Assembly (NCBI GenBank): GCA_963662175.1
Contig: OY759222.1
Coordinates: 3,082,713-3,146,712 of the forward strand
Source: Aradus depressus
Taxonomy: Eukaryota; Arthropoda; Insecta; Hemiptera; Aradidae
Direction: 5' to 3'
Length of the DNA: 64,000 bases
In this document: piece by piece, positions 11,251-21,740 of the stretch
How the letters are laid out: each line of letters begins with the position of its first letter
Numbering within the stretch: the first letter of the stretch is position 1
Translations under genes and position numbers: made by a program
The notes under the pieces: generated by a model
Database searches by the model: none
Seen by the model: only the letters and a program-made list of their open reading frames with translations
Told to the model about the DNA's origin: nothing

Positions 11251-11788
11251 TCACTTTCAACTTGCCGCCCTGTACCTCCGTCTGTCAGTTCATTGATTAA
11301 TTGTTCCTTCCACCTAATAGACTCTCAACTCGTTTTATTTCACTCTTTTCAGCTACCTCATTCAAATTGTTTTTTTATTCGATGTATTTTTTAAAATTTA
11401 TTTATTTTATATTTTTTATTTATTTTCTGAATTACTAATCTACAATAATTATTATTTGTAGATTTAGAATCGTGTTTAACCAGGATGATTGAAACAGTCC
11501 CATGTTGACACGAGTACATATCCAACAATATCGGGGATTCACATTTCAATTATAGAGTTGAAATAAGTTCAGACCGTGGTTATTTATTTAGAACATTATT
11601 CACATTTTGATGTTTACTTCTAAAGAGGTTCTAGGAAATAAAATATAGATTTTTCTATGATAAAAATGGTATCGATAAGCATTATAATTCGAACAGAATG
11701 AATATCGATACAAAAATATAATGAATATTTCATAACAGAATAGAATGAAATTGAAATGTTGTATGTGATCCCAGAACCCCATAAATTG
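11251..11788. other. Intergenic, AT-rich
   Basis: No recognisable feature was seen. Confidence 0.4.
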
Positions 11789-11790
11789 TA

Positions 11791-12383
11791 AAGGGTGTTT
11801 TTTTTAGAGGTTTGTTTTTCTAATAGGGATTAAACTGTCATATCGGGCAACCCGAATGTCATTTGTGCTCAGTTTGGTGTGACATTTCACCATGAATAGA
11901 CTTACGCCAGAACAACGCTTGCAAATTGTGTAAATTTATTTCGAAAATCGTTGTTCAGTTCGCGAAACTCACCGTGCGATCCATCCATTTTACGATCTAC
12001 ATAATACGTCCATCCTAGCAACTAATTCGAATAACCATGGATCGTTTTCGCACCACGCATACTCTAATTGATAATACGCATGTGCAGAGACGTCGTTCAG
12101 TGCGCAACAGAAGAAGCCATTGCTGCTGTAGAGCCTAGTGTTGAGGAGAACCCGAATGAGTCGATTCGCCATCATGCACAGCAATTAGAGCTGTCTCCAT
12201 CCACTTTATGGAAGATTTTGCGGAAAGATCTTCACTATACTCGAGCCAGCCGCGGCGGCCATTTGCCCGAATTCATATTTAAACACTAATGGCATAAAAT
12301 TATCTTTCCAATAAAGCCATTACCCCGATTTTTATATGTTTTATTTCATTTTAAAGTTCTATATCTCTAAAAAAAACACCCTT
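11791..12383 (+). mobile_element. Deleted mariner element (593 bp) with intact termini
   Basis: The inverted termini AAGGGTGTTTTTTTTAGAG (11791) and, at right, ctctaaaaaaaacaccctt (ending 12383) are flanked by TA on both sides (11789-11790, 12384-12385), the Tc1/mariner target duplication. Inside are two pieces of a mariner transposase but no catalytic core, so the element is an internally deleted, non-autonomous derivative. Confidence 0.85.
11892..12289 (+). pseudogene. Mariner transposase N-terminal remnant
   Basis: From ATG 11892 the frame reads MNRLTPEQRLQIV, then a stop (TAA in place of a sense codon), then IYFENRCSVRETHRAIHPFY. After a frame change the frame at 12100-12230 reads EEAIAAVEPSVEENPNESIR and LSPSTLWKILRKDLH. 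These match the paired helix-turn-helix DNA-binding region of mariner transposases. The catalytic DDD domain is missing, and the sequence runs straight into the 3' terminus. At least one stop and one frameshift confirm it is dead. The identification rests on family pattern recognition. Confidence 0.8.
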
Positions 12384-12385
12384 TA

Positions 12386-12840
12386 TATAAGGGTTGAAAA
12401 TAAGAATGATTCGCAGCCAAATTAGGTTTCTCCACGGAAAACTCTGTTGGTACCAAGTAAGTCTGACCGTATTTCCAATCAGTACCAGTTAAATTTTATT
12501 TATTAAAAACATTTTTTATTAGTTCATTAAATTTAAAATATGAACTGATTTTATTTCTAATTGACGTCATAGATAGATCCAATATTTTTTTAATCACCTT
12601 CTTTTGAGATATATTTTTTCCTCATTGATAACTCACAATGACAACAGTATAAAATTAGATTTCACTGATTGCAAATTCCTATCTTATTTATTTTATTTTT
12701 TTCTTTCTGTTAAAAGTTTTAATTGCATATTTTTTAATAAAAAAAAAGTTATATATGTGTATTATATATTGACAAAGTAGGATGAAAACAAAATACTGAA
12801 ATATGAAATAGTATTCCGATTGGATGGAAGGTTATTTATT
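12386..12840. other. Intergenic, AT-rich
   Basis: No recognisable feature was seen. Confidence 0.4.
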
Positions 12841-12841
12841 A

Positions 12842-13121
12842 TGCCCGTAAACCACGAGGTCATATCGCCTACTACCAGAGCGCTCTTTTATCGCTCTGGT
12901 GGACATGAGCTATAAGGGTCCTAAATGGTGCCTACTTTCACGAGTATCTGACATATACATAATCGGGACTATCTCTTAACGTCCCAACGAAGGACGGCGT
13001 AATTAAGTTTTGTTTTTTTTTTCTCCCAGATAAAATTACCTAAGGGCATTGGGCGGGTTTCGAATCCCGCGATCTTGAGCTCAGTAAGCAAGCACACATA
13101 CCACTGAGCTACCGTCGTCCT
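12842..13121 (-). mobile_element. SINE-A copy, near full length
   Basis: The minus-strand tRNA head is at the right end (cactgagctaccgtcgtcc), with a B-box complement near 13057, the middle 'cttaacgtcccaacgaagga', and the 3' part at left (cgcctactaccagagcgctc). Confidence 0.85.
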
Positions 13122-13146
13122 CATTGGAAACATAATAAAATAGAAA

Positions 13147-13246
13147 GGTTAGGTTAGGTTCTATGACTCATGCCCGTTCTTTAACTACAAGGTCATATCG
13201 CCTACTACCAGAGCGCTCTTTCGTCACTCTGGTGGACATGAGCCCG
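13147..13246 (-). mobile_element. SINE-A 3' end with (TTAGG)n tail
   Basis: On the plus strand it reads ggttaggttaggtt, then ctatgactcatgcccg, then the ccagagcgctctttcgtcac block ending gacatgagcccg. Only the last 100 bp of the SINE remain. Confidence 0.8.
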
Positions 13247-13348
13247 TAAAATAGAAAGGAAATCAATAAGAACATCGTTACCAAGGTCATAAATATTATT
13301 TATTTACTAATAAAGATTTATCTTAATCAATGACTGTGTGGTTAGCAT

Positions 13349-13445
13349 GTGAGTCTAATGTTAGTTAGTTATTGTGAGTCTAATGTTAGTTAGTTATTGT
13401 GAGTCTAATGTTAGTTAGTTAATGTGAGTCATGCCCGGGCTTTAA
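13349..13445 (-). repeat. 25-bp tandem triplication joined to a SINE-A end
   Basis: The unit gtgagtctaatgttagttag plus ttatt starts at 13349, 13374 and 13399. A fourth gtgagtc at 13424 runs directly into the SINE-A terminus (gtcatgcccgggctttaaa). The array appears to be an amplified SINE tail. Confidence 0.75.
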
Positions 13446-13449
13446 ATAC

Positions 13450-13782
13450 ACGTTGAAAACTCAATATTGAATTTCATGCATATTATATAACTGTCCCGAA
13501 TTATATGAATAGAATATTGTTTCAGGGAGAACAAAATAACTTTAAAATAATTTTAATTAAAAAAAATGTTGTTACTTTTAAATTTCAAATGAACATTGGA
13601 AATGGAAACTTTTGAATTTCTTTCAAAAGATCGGTCTTTTTAAACTTTGGTCGTTTTAAATCTTTTTTACCTCTCTCGCTCCTAAGCTTCATGATCAGAA
13701 ATTAAGATGACATGTACAAATGGCCTTCCAGCCTCTTTAAACTTTTCATAAAACTGAGAGCGAAAAGTTTGATAAATTAACT
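13450..13782. other. Intergenic, AT-rich
   Basis: No recognisable feature was seen beyond a weak R700-like block near 13455-13490. Confidence 0.35.
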
Positions 13783-13789
13783 AATTGAA

Positions 13790-13989
13790 GGGGGCCATGG
13801 TGGCCGTGCGGGCTAGAGCGTAGGGCGTTGGTCGCATGGTCTCATTGTGGTTTGCGGGTTCGAATCCCGTCCAAGTTTTATTTCCTAGATAGAACTCGCT
13901 CCCGGGGCCATGGATTTCGTAAATATATCTAGATAACACATTGACATGGCTATGCATCGTACATAAGGCCAAAAAAAAAATATAATATC
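13790..13989 (+). mobile_element. SINE-B, full copy
   Basis: The head ggggccatggtggccgtgcg and ggctagagcg is followed by B box GGGTTCGAATCCC, the ctcccggggccatggattt body and an A-rich tail (aaaaaaaaaatataatatc). It is flanked by direct repeats AATTGAA at 13783-13789 and 13990-13996. Confidence 0.85.
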
Positions 13990-14254
13990 AATTGAACAGG
14001 TAGGTATATACACTTTTTTATTATTCTGACATGGCGCGACATCTGTTGGCAAGTGTTAACTCCTATCCTCAGCTTCCAGCGACATCGGTATGTTTCAGTT
14101 TGAACTATGTTGTCCCTACTAACTTGATGAACCAACGACGATCTGTGCATTGTTCTCGGTTCCTGTGCATTCTAGAATATTGATAACACAATTTATAGTT
14201 GAGAGGCAAATGAGGAAACTCATCTTGGGGCGAACAACCGGGTTGTCGACGGTC

Positions 14255-14355
14255 AAGAGAGTTGACTAGAGCTTCGGACAAAAAACAACTCTTCTTGGCC
14301 AACCTCCGGAGGACATTGAGACAATGATCGGGTATCTAACAGGACACCCCTAGGT
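14255..14355 (+). pseudogene. Possible LINE RNase H tail remnant
   Basis: Two frames together read KKQLFLANLRRTLR and then MIGYLTGHP. This resembles the segment before the zinc knuckle of RNase-H-bearing LINEs (pattern LR..GLLTGH). It has a frameshift and is short. The call is weak but consistent with other LINE fragments of that type here. Confidence 0.35.
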
Positions 14356-14757
14356 ATGGCTCGTCCGACCCCTGCAAAAAATGTTTTTGTAAAAAGTAGT
14401 ATAGGAAACAGCCTCATTTATTCGGATGAATTCGGTTTGTCGGCACCCGGCTGGGCTGGGGCGACCATCGATCGCCACACGTTGGTCGACCCCCGGCCTT
14501 ACTTAAGCACTAGTCAGATCCCGAGCTCCCTCGACAAACAGAGACGGGTGATGTTGCACAAACTCAAGATGCACCCGACACATTACAGAGCAATAAAGAT
14601 TAGTACAACGGAACGTTTAAGCAGCTTCTGCGTTCCCAAAAAGACGGATGAATACAAAAAATATATAAACTGCGAGGTCCCAAGAGCGTTCTTATACTTC
14701 AGTACTCCCCAATTTGGTAAAATGTATTCAATGTACTGGTATTTCGATCGCTTGTAA
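14356..14757 (+). CDS. Unrecognised open frame, 133 codons
   Basis: This is one of the longer open frames not explained by a repeat. It starts MARPTPAKNVFVKSS and ends MYWYFDRL; the middle is rich in basic and Ser/Thr residues (DKQRRVMLHKLKMHP). I see no signal peptide, membrane segment or known motif. It directly follows a possible LINE RNase H remnant in the same strand, so it could be part of a decayed mobile element. No promoter or splice evidence was found. Chance is a serious alternative. Confidence 0.2.
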   Translation: MARPTPAKNVFVKSSIGNSLIYSDEFGLSAPGWAGATIDRHTLVDPRPYLSTSQIPSSLDKQRRVMLHKLKMHPTHYRAIKISTTERLSSFCVPKKTDEYKKYINCEVPRAFLYFSTPQFGKMYSMYWYFDRL

Positions 14758-15335
14758 TATCAATAAGATCGATGCATGTTGATTGACTATTCTTCGTTCA
14801 TCGAATCGAATAATAAGTAGAATGTATAAATCCTTTTTTCACCTTATTCGAACCAATATATTTTCTCCTTACGTTTTTAGGCATTCATTTTTCACATGAC
14901 AAATTACAGAAACTGTTAAAATAACGTTAAAATAAAATGAGCATCACGTGATAATTTTTTTTTTTCTTCCATCATTAATTAAACTTTGCTTAATTACTAA
15001 TAATTATTTTAGAGATTTATTTTATCACATTTGACCTTTGAATGACTCAAAATCATTTAATGAGGAGGGGAAAAAAATAGTAAGAGGGATATTTGTGATG
15101 CCCCTTAACGAGCGATAAATGCTCGTGCGTAACAGATAACGGCGGATAGCAGATAACAGTGAATCCCAAGAAAATGTTATTTTTATTTTTTTTTTCGTTA
15201 TTAGTGATTACTTGTGTCACCACGAGACAGATTGACTCCCCATCTTATCGACTTTTTTTTTCTATCATATGCAGAATATGGTAAAATTGTCTTATTATTT
15301 GCAAAACAGTGGAATTATATACAGTAAAATAACAG
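14758..15335. other. Intergenic, AT-rich
   Basis: No recognisable feature was seen. A cluster of 'agataac' words lies at 15129-15155. Confidence 0.4.
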
Positions 15336-15338
15336 TGT

Positions 15339-15390
15339 ACACCTAGGGACCTAAGCATTCAATGCTCTTATCCCGTACTGCGGGAGTCCA
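15339..15390 (-). mobile_element. RNase-H-type LINE, extreme 3' end
   Basis: The block cacctagggacctaagcatt and caatgctcttatccc is shared with copies at 31554, 41555, 43734 and 59340. It is read as the 3' terminus of a minus-oriented LINE. Confidence 0.5.
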
Positions 15391-15507
15391 AACTTTTTAC
15401 AAGCAGGTTTAAATAGCGTGGGGTTCTTGACATCGCACAGGTTTCCCTGTTAGCATTCGCTATCTACTACCGGCGCCCTCGAACAAAAATAACAGTTTTA
15501 GTTCTTG

Positions 15508-15692
15508 TGACTCAAGCCCGAGCTGTAACTACAAGGTCATATCGCCTACTACCAGAGCGCTTTTTCGTCACTCTGGTGGATATGAGCCCAACTCTACAGT
15601 GGGAGTCCTTAAAGTTGCCTACCTAGGTTTATCCGCCTAGAATAGGTGTCTTTATCGAGTACCTGACATCCTACAGGCTCGGGACCAACATC
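15508..15692 (-). mobile_element. SINE-A 3' half
   Basis: It reads cttgtgactcaagcccg, then cgcctactaccagagcgc and the tctttatcgagtacctgaca block to ctcgggacca. The tRNA head is missing. Confidence 0.8.
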
Positions 15693-15867
15693 CCCTTATA
15701 TAAAAATAACTTAAGTATACAGTAAATAGTTACTATTACTTTATTATATACTAACTACAGTATATTTAGTTATTCGTTTTACTTATATAATGTAATTCAC
15801 AAATTCATTTTATATAGAACTTTATATTATTTATAATTTGTAATATGAGAATGAATAATGAAATAGT

Positions 15868-16525
15868 CGTTACTGATTCATCGGCAATGTACTTCTCCAG
15901 CGCGAATTAATCAACTAAGTTTCCGCGTTCGCTATAAAACTAGTCTAAAGCCTCATTGCAACGACACATTTCAACTTTCAGACGAATCGGCCAAACGGCT
16001 CAACACAAAAAGACCAATTACTGTTTTAAAGAACATATTGACATACGCGAGTGCTTGTTGCGCCTGTACACACCAAACGAAAAGGACAATGTTCTCTTTA
16101 CCGAGTGGTGTTTGTTCTGCCCATATTGGATAGTATCTATTTTTGGCGAAGGCTAATTGGCTATGAATTGCCCCGACCCATCCTATCAATTGTCTTTGAT
16201 TCGGGCTGATGAATGCGACAAACAGACCTCACAACTGATTTTGGGGCTCGTGAGAGATAAGGGGGGTCTCATATTATACGAGCGCTTTGCAGTTCCAGGT
16301 GTCTCTCATTTGGGGGATTTCATAACCACCCCCTTTGGCAAAAAACAAACAAAAAAAGATTGAATGTCATGTCGATACATTCATTCTATCGGGAGCTATC
16401 ATGTTCACAGTCAGACAGACAGTTATTTTCTCATATTTGGAATCTAAAGGTCGGATGAAATTCCGTTGAAAACTCAGCATCGAATTTTTGTCCGATTACA
16501 TAACTTCCCCAATACTTCGTATGGC
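15868..16525 (-). repeat. R700 repeat, near full-length copy
   Basis: On the plus strand it begins gattcatcggcaatgtactt and ctccagcgcg, carries the complement of the gagagcggaaac block, and ends ccgattacataacttcccc and aatacttcgtat. The open frames inside (15956-16363) are by-products of the repeat. Confidence 0.7.
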
Positions 16526-16566
16526 TGTGGATGTAAAACATCTTTATTTTATTATATTTATCAATT

Positions 16567-16762
16567 TTTTTTTTGTTTTTTTGGCCTTATGTTCGATGCA
16601 TATTAGCCTTGTAACTCTGTGTTATCTAATTATTTACGACATCCATGGCCCCGGGAGGGAGTTCTATCTACGAAATAAAACTCACTCCCGGGTGGGATTC
16701 GAACCCGCAAACCATGAGACCAAAGCCCTGCGCTCTAGCCCGCACGGCCAACATGGCTCCCT
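16567..16762 (-). mobile_element. SINE-B, full copy
   Basis: A poly-T (tail complement) starts at about 16564, then ccatggccccgggagggagt, B-box complement gggattcgaaccc, and the head at right (cgcacggccaacatggctcc). The 11-bp target duplication ATTTATCAATT lies at 16556-16566 and 16763-16773. Confidence 0.88.
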
Positions 16763-16887
16763 ATTTATCAATTATATGGCAGTGGTTTAACGAGGACAAG
16801 CAGGTTGACCCAGCGTTGCCAGGTAGTGACAGTACCCTTATCATGGTTAGAATGTTTGACATACTTTCTTCATATATATTTATTGGA

Positions 16888-17222
16888 GGGTGCCGGTAGC
16901 TCAGTGGTATGCGTGCTTGACTTCTGAGCTAAAGAATGTGGGTTCGTAACCCGACCGAGGCCCTTAGTTTATTTTATCTGGTAGGTAAAATAAACTTAAG
17001 CACGCCGTCCTTCGGATGGGACGTTAAGCGATGGTCCCGAGCCTGTACGATGTCAGGTTAAAGACCCCTGCCCTAGATGAATAAAAATTTAGGGTAGGCA
17101 AAATTTAGGACTCCCATAGTAGAGTCGGGCTCATGTCCACCAGAGTGACGAAAGAGCGCTCTGGTAGTAGGCGATATGACCTCGTTGTTAAAGCCCGGAC
17201 ATGAGTCATAAAACCTAACCTA
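16888..17222 (+). mobile_element. SINE-A, full-length copy with (CCTAA)n tail
   Basis: It runs from gagggtgccggtagctcagt through B box gggttcgtaaccc, 'cttcggatgggacgttaagc' and the gctctggtagtaggcgatat block, to catgagtcataaaacctaac and a further cctaaacct. Confidence 0.92.
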
Positions 17223-17224
17223 AA

Positions 17225-17710
17225 CCTATATTTTATTGTCAAAATCAATAGGAAGGTTCCACAAATGTAAGGTTATAATACACCATTGCCATCTTATATT
17301 GGACCTATCACATATGTTATTTTTCTTGATAACATTCCAACAATAATTTAGACGTTTTTCCAAACCAATAGAGATCCATTTGAATTATTTTGTCAACAAA
17401 ATGAAATTAAGGGGACAATTTATAGAGAAAGAAGATATTAAGAGATATAATTTAGTTGAGATTGGACACGAAAATAAACAGAAAAATATAACTAAATTAG
17501 TTATATCTACATTAATATGAAAGTGGTTGGGATGGACGTTTTGGCAAAGTTTCAAAATTTCGAACTTGTATTATTAGAGACTATTAAATATATTCTGTAG
17601 AGATATCTGAATTATTATTTGTGTCTTTATGTGAACATTTTCGACTGTCTTCTTCATGCAACCTTATGATAAATTGCACAAAAAACAAAAAAAAATAATT
17701 GCATTTCTGA
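17225..17710. other. Intergenic, AT-rich
   Basis: No recognisable feature was seen. Confidence 0.4.
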
Positions 17711-17712
17711 TT

Positions 17713-17953
17713 ATAGGTTAGGTTTTATGACTCATGCCCGGGCTTTAACTATGAGGTCATATCGCCTACTACCAGAGCACTCTGTCCTCACTCTGGTGGA
17801 CATGAGCCCGACTCTCAACGTTCCATCCGAAGGACGGCGTGCTTAAGTTTTTTTTTACCTCCCAGATAAAATAAACTAAGGGCCTCGGTCGGGTTTCGAA
17901 CCCACGAACAACCAACGATGGCAAGCACGCATACCACTGAGCTACCGGCGCTA
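17713..17953 (-). mobile_element. SINE-A with internal deletion
   Basis: It has the (TTAGG) tail at left (taggttaggttttatgactc). About 80 bp between 'gagcccgactct' and 'caacgttccatccgaagg' are missing. The tRNA head is at right (cactgagctaccggcgct). Confidence 0.85.
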
Positions 17954-19211
17954 TCTTTTTTCTAATTATATATATATATATATATATATATCATATATAA
18001 CTCTACAACGTAGAAATTTCATGAAAGTCTGCTCGTGTCTAGCAATATTTCTTGTCTAATCTTCAAAAATTAATTTAATTTAATAAATGTTTGTTTTGTT
18101 GTTTGTCATCTGGGGCGAGAGGTGGTTTGTAAGCTGTTCGTCCAGTCTTCTTTATAGAGTGTCGGCCTCTCACAATGATAGAACTGTTTTTTGATAACCG
18201 ATATATAATTAAATATATTTTTATATATAAAAAATATATTAATTATGTATTAAATTTTCCCTTTCTTCTTTATAGTGAATAAAGAAGAAAGGGAAAGATG
18301 TAAATATTTTCTATCATGCTATCATCTCAGCTTACCTCTCCCTCCTCTCCTGATCAAAATATCCAACATAGATTTGTTTAATTCTGGTGGAGTAATGCCT
18401 AAAGAAGATTTGGGGGGGGTGGGGGGGGGGGCTAATTAATCTCATTAACTCTTCTGCTATTCATAAAATTATAAAAGTACTGTCAACCATCAAAAATGCT
18501 AATAGAGTTCCGGCTCGAACCAGTGCAAACTGTTCTTTGATTATAGCAAACATTTTTGAAAAGGTCCGCTGTAGAGCTAAAATAAAAAATCTCTATAGGA
18601 TAAAAAAACTGATGAGAAGCAATATAAAATCGAGTTAATAAATATGATAGGAGAAATTCTGGAGGCTACTCTCCCCTCCCCCCCCAAAAAAAAGGAAATT
18701 CAAGAACGCCCCATAGATCATCCAATTAGACTAACCCCCACTCTTCCCAACTCACATTCTTCAAATAGTTTTTATAACTCAAAACTTTTATATTTTGAAA
18801 ATAGTTCTTGGTCCAGGAGGAATAATGAATAGTTTTCCGATCTGGAACGATGCGAACGAGATTCCACTTTGTATTCTCGGAATGTAGGGAGGCTGGAATC
18901 GATTTCAACGCTGTTCCGAGTGGAACGATTAAATCGGCCTAGCGAACCGTTCCATTTCTGGAACTTGTTTCTCGTTCTGTTCCGCCCGGAGCGGCCCCAT
19001 CCTTGCTTGCGATAAAGTGGCGGATTTATTTTGTGTATTGCGGATGTATTCCCCTCTCCTCCCCCCCCCCCCCCCCCCCCCCTAGCGCAGAAGCTCATAA
19101 GTCAATTTCGTTAAGGATAAAAGAAATATGCACGTTAAATTGGAAAAGACATCCTAGTAATGCGCGAAGGACCTGCGATCTAGACTTTAATGACGTCATA
19201 CTTTCACAGAC

Positions 19212-19251
<40 letters not shown>

Positions 19252-19752
19252 ATTAAATTAAAATAATCGTAACATAGTCGATTTACGAAAGGAAGCACAG
19301 GACCTCTGTTTGTCCCCGCACCTAAACACTGGAGAGAGCTCAGGATGTGTCTTAAGTGGCAACTCAGGGGTGGAGCTCCCCCTCCCTCGGCTAATCTGCT
19401 TCCTCTTCTCCCGTCCTAACCTGGATTTATGAAGAGATCTCTCCACTACTCTTCTGACATACCCTCCACTTCACCTCTTCAGCTTTCATCCTTACCTGTT
19501 AACGTCCTTTCACACTAAAGCATTGTTATCATTTTTGAAAATGGCTGCTTCGTCAACACCTGACGACACCTATGGTTTTTCAAACCAAAGAGGTCAGAAA
19601 GATGGACCTCCACACATAAATCTCAATAACTGCCAAATTAATGAATGTATCGACATTTGTTTCCCTTCTCGAGTCCTTTCTTCCGGTGGACGAAGTACTT
19701 TTAATCTATTAAATCTATTTAATTACCTATATATTATTATCGGGGAATTAAC
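17954..19752. other. Intergenic with low-complexity tracts
   Basis: An (AT)n tract lies at about 17965-17998. A perfect 18-bp hairpin (tttccctttcttctttat with its complement, 5-nt loop) lies at 18256-18296. A G-rich stretch lies at 18411-18430. C tracts lie at about 19059-19081 and 19214-19251. The open frames across the C tracts are proline or glycine artefacts. No gene is recognisable. Confidence 0.55.
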
Positions 19753-19754
19753 AA

Positions 19755-20296
19755 AGAAAACCTTGAGCACGCTGTCTTTTGGCGGGAAAGTTAAGCGATG
19801 GTCCCGAGCCTGTACGATGTCAAGTCTGCGTTAAAGACCACTTCCTTAGGTGAAATGAAATGAAAAATAATCTTTATTCTGGGACTTTCGTCCCCTAAGA
19901 ATAATAACATAGAAATAGTCAAAAGAGTACAAGTATCGACCAATTGAGACAGAATAAAAATATAAGAAAAGAGGTCTCTAGTAATAAATATTAAATGATA
20001 AATAGAGGCAATGATTAAAACAATAAAATAAACTGGTGAAAATTAATGAAAAAAATAATAATAATAAAATAAATAAATAAAATAAAAAATAAGAAAAAAC
20101 AAAGTGTGAATAATAATGTAAAACATAATAACAATAGTGAGATATATAGGAATTTAATCGCTAAAAAAGGGCTAGGTGGATAAACATTAGGGTAGGTAAT
20201 ACTTAGGACCTTCCCATTGTGAGTCGGGGTCATGTCCTCGACATCAACGAAAGAGCGCTCTGGTAGTAGGCAATATGACCTTAAGTCACAGTAACT
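19755..20296 (+). mobile_element. SINE-A 3' part split by a nested insertion
   Basis: SINE blocks at 19765-19855 ('gcgatggtcccgagcctgta', 'ccttaggtga') resume at 20171-20290 (ctaggtggataaac, agcgctctggtagtaggc, taagtcacagtaactaac). The intervening 19856-20170 is A-rich and begins tgaaatgaaatgaaaaataa and tctttattctggg. This fits the 3' end of a minus-oriented retroelement with a TAGGTG-like duplication. Confidence 0.65.
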
Positions 20297-20418
20297 AACA
20301 GTAGCATTTGTTGTCCTTCACCTCTTGCCCTGGCGAAATTTTATAATATATATATATAATCTTATTTTATTAATTGAAGATGTACTGTTGCGACTGCGTG
20401 TAGTTACAGTTATACCGG

Positions 20419-20508
20419 CCAATCAGACATGCCGTTAGGGTCACATGACTGTATTAATAGCCAATCAGAGACGCCGTTAGAGTCTACATGAGGTATTAAT
20501 AGCCAATC
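20419..20508 (+). promoter_or_regulatory. 42-bp repeat with three CCAAT boxes
   Basis: CCAATC occurs at 20419, 20461 and 20503, exactly 42 bp apart, each preceded by a g-rich or 'attaatag' segment. The first two are CCAATCAG, the NF-Y consensus. The repeats also share gccgttag and acatga. It could be a promoter or an LTR fragment; no gene is recognised downstream. Confidence 0.45.
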
Positions 20509-21185
20509 CGGTGCCTCCTATCTTTGTTATAATTCACACGCTGGTTTTCCCTAATTGACACTAATTGCCGCAGAAACTCTACCGCTTCCATCCTACTTTT
20601 TTCAGTTTTTTTTTTTTTTTTTCATTTATTTATAATTTATCTGTTTTTTCTCTTGTCTGTCCGCTTCTGTTTTCTGCGTATGGCAGCCGGTAATTGGCTG
20701 GTAATCCTCCTTAAATAGCCATTTCTTGTTTGCTGATATTTTTTTCTTTTATTTCTTTTATTTATTTTTTTGCTTTATCATAATCTTTATGAAGCCTAAT
20801 ATGAGGAAATTATATATGGAAAGACTAATTGTAGAAAACAGGTCGGAATGTCTGCTGTCAACTGTTGTCGATAATTTAATTGGCTATTACAGAAGAGGAG
20901 TGAATAACTGTTGAAAAGGTAAACTTCATAATTACGTGGACCTTGATGGGTGAATCGTTAACTAACCCAAGGAGCCAGGGTTCGGATCCCAAACATCCCA
21001 ATAATTTAAATATATATATATTTATAGTAGTGTTTGTGGTAGAACAACAATCTCTGCTTAACAGAACTTTGAGAATGTCGTTCTTCTGAGGGGACTTAAT
21101 TAAGCCCTTTTGTAACAAAATTTAGAATTCCCGAAGTCGAGCTATCAAGGAAAGGATGAAAGGATTGGATACTTAGGTCCCTAGT
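20509..21185. other. Intergenic, AT-rich
   Basis: Poly-T and T-rich DNA. A B-box-like GGTTCGGATCCC at about 20978-20990 suggests a decayed tRNA-derived piece. Confidence 0.4.
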
Positions 21186-21189
21186 TGTT

Positions 21190-21740
21190 CCTTACCGTCC
21201 AGTATATTTGATTATCTTTGACGATAATTCCACCTGCAGATTCTTGGCCGCCCAGAAAAGCCTCCTCCACCCAGGCATAGAGCTTAACTGCAGCCCTCTT
21301 GCCAGATCCGGGATCTTCCTCTGGGTCCGCCTGTTGGTGGATCCCTCTTGTCTACATGTCCAGTCCATCTTCTTCCTGTTCATCTTCAAGGCTCGTTGTT
21401 AGTTCTGAAGATGTTCTTCATCTCCAGGTTTGACCTGTAGCTCCAAGAAATCCGTTCTCTTTCTAGCTGACTAGATCGGGCAGTTTCTTCTAAGAACTCA
21501 CAATTTACACCAGAGAGCCTCAGATCCGTACAAGAGGATAGGTCTGATCATCACGGAGACCTGGAGCCTCCAGTCTGGACAACTGGACACTTATCTCCGT
21601 GTCCAGGTACTTGACTGAGCTCCCCTTATTCCTGGATGGATCTTCTGCCGCCGTCTCTACCTCGTCACGGCCACCTCCCTATCCTCACTTCTCCTTGTTT
21701 TCATGCCCACACTTGTCTTGTCGGACAAAATTTCCCCCTC
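21190..21740 (-). pseudogene. Non-LTR retrotransposon reverse transcriptase C-terminal remnant
   Basis: The minus strand contains MIRPILLYGSEALWCKL near 21500-21560 and, in another frame downstream, RWTGHVDKRDPPTGGPRGR near 21310-21370. These match the conserved 'RP.LLYGSE.W' and 'R..W.GHV.R' segments at the C-terminus of RTE/CR1-type LINE reverse transcriptases. Several frame changes and stops separate them, so the copy is dead. The 65-codon frame at 21192-21389 is the wrong-frame shadow of the second motif. Clade assignment is uncertain. Confidence 0.6.

Noticed and set aside
11152..11394. Repetitive ASPT/ASPI frame suggesting a structural protein
   Set aside because: It is explained by an 18-bp tandem array whose unit length is a multiple of three.
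13790..13880. tRNA-Leu/Ser gene
   Set aside because: It is the head of SINE-B, with an A-rich tail and target-site duplications; no complete cloverleaf is formed.
19003..19298. Proline/glycine-rich small proteins
   Set aside because: They are artefacts of long C or G homopolymers.
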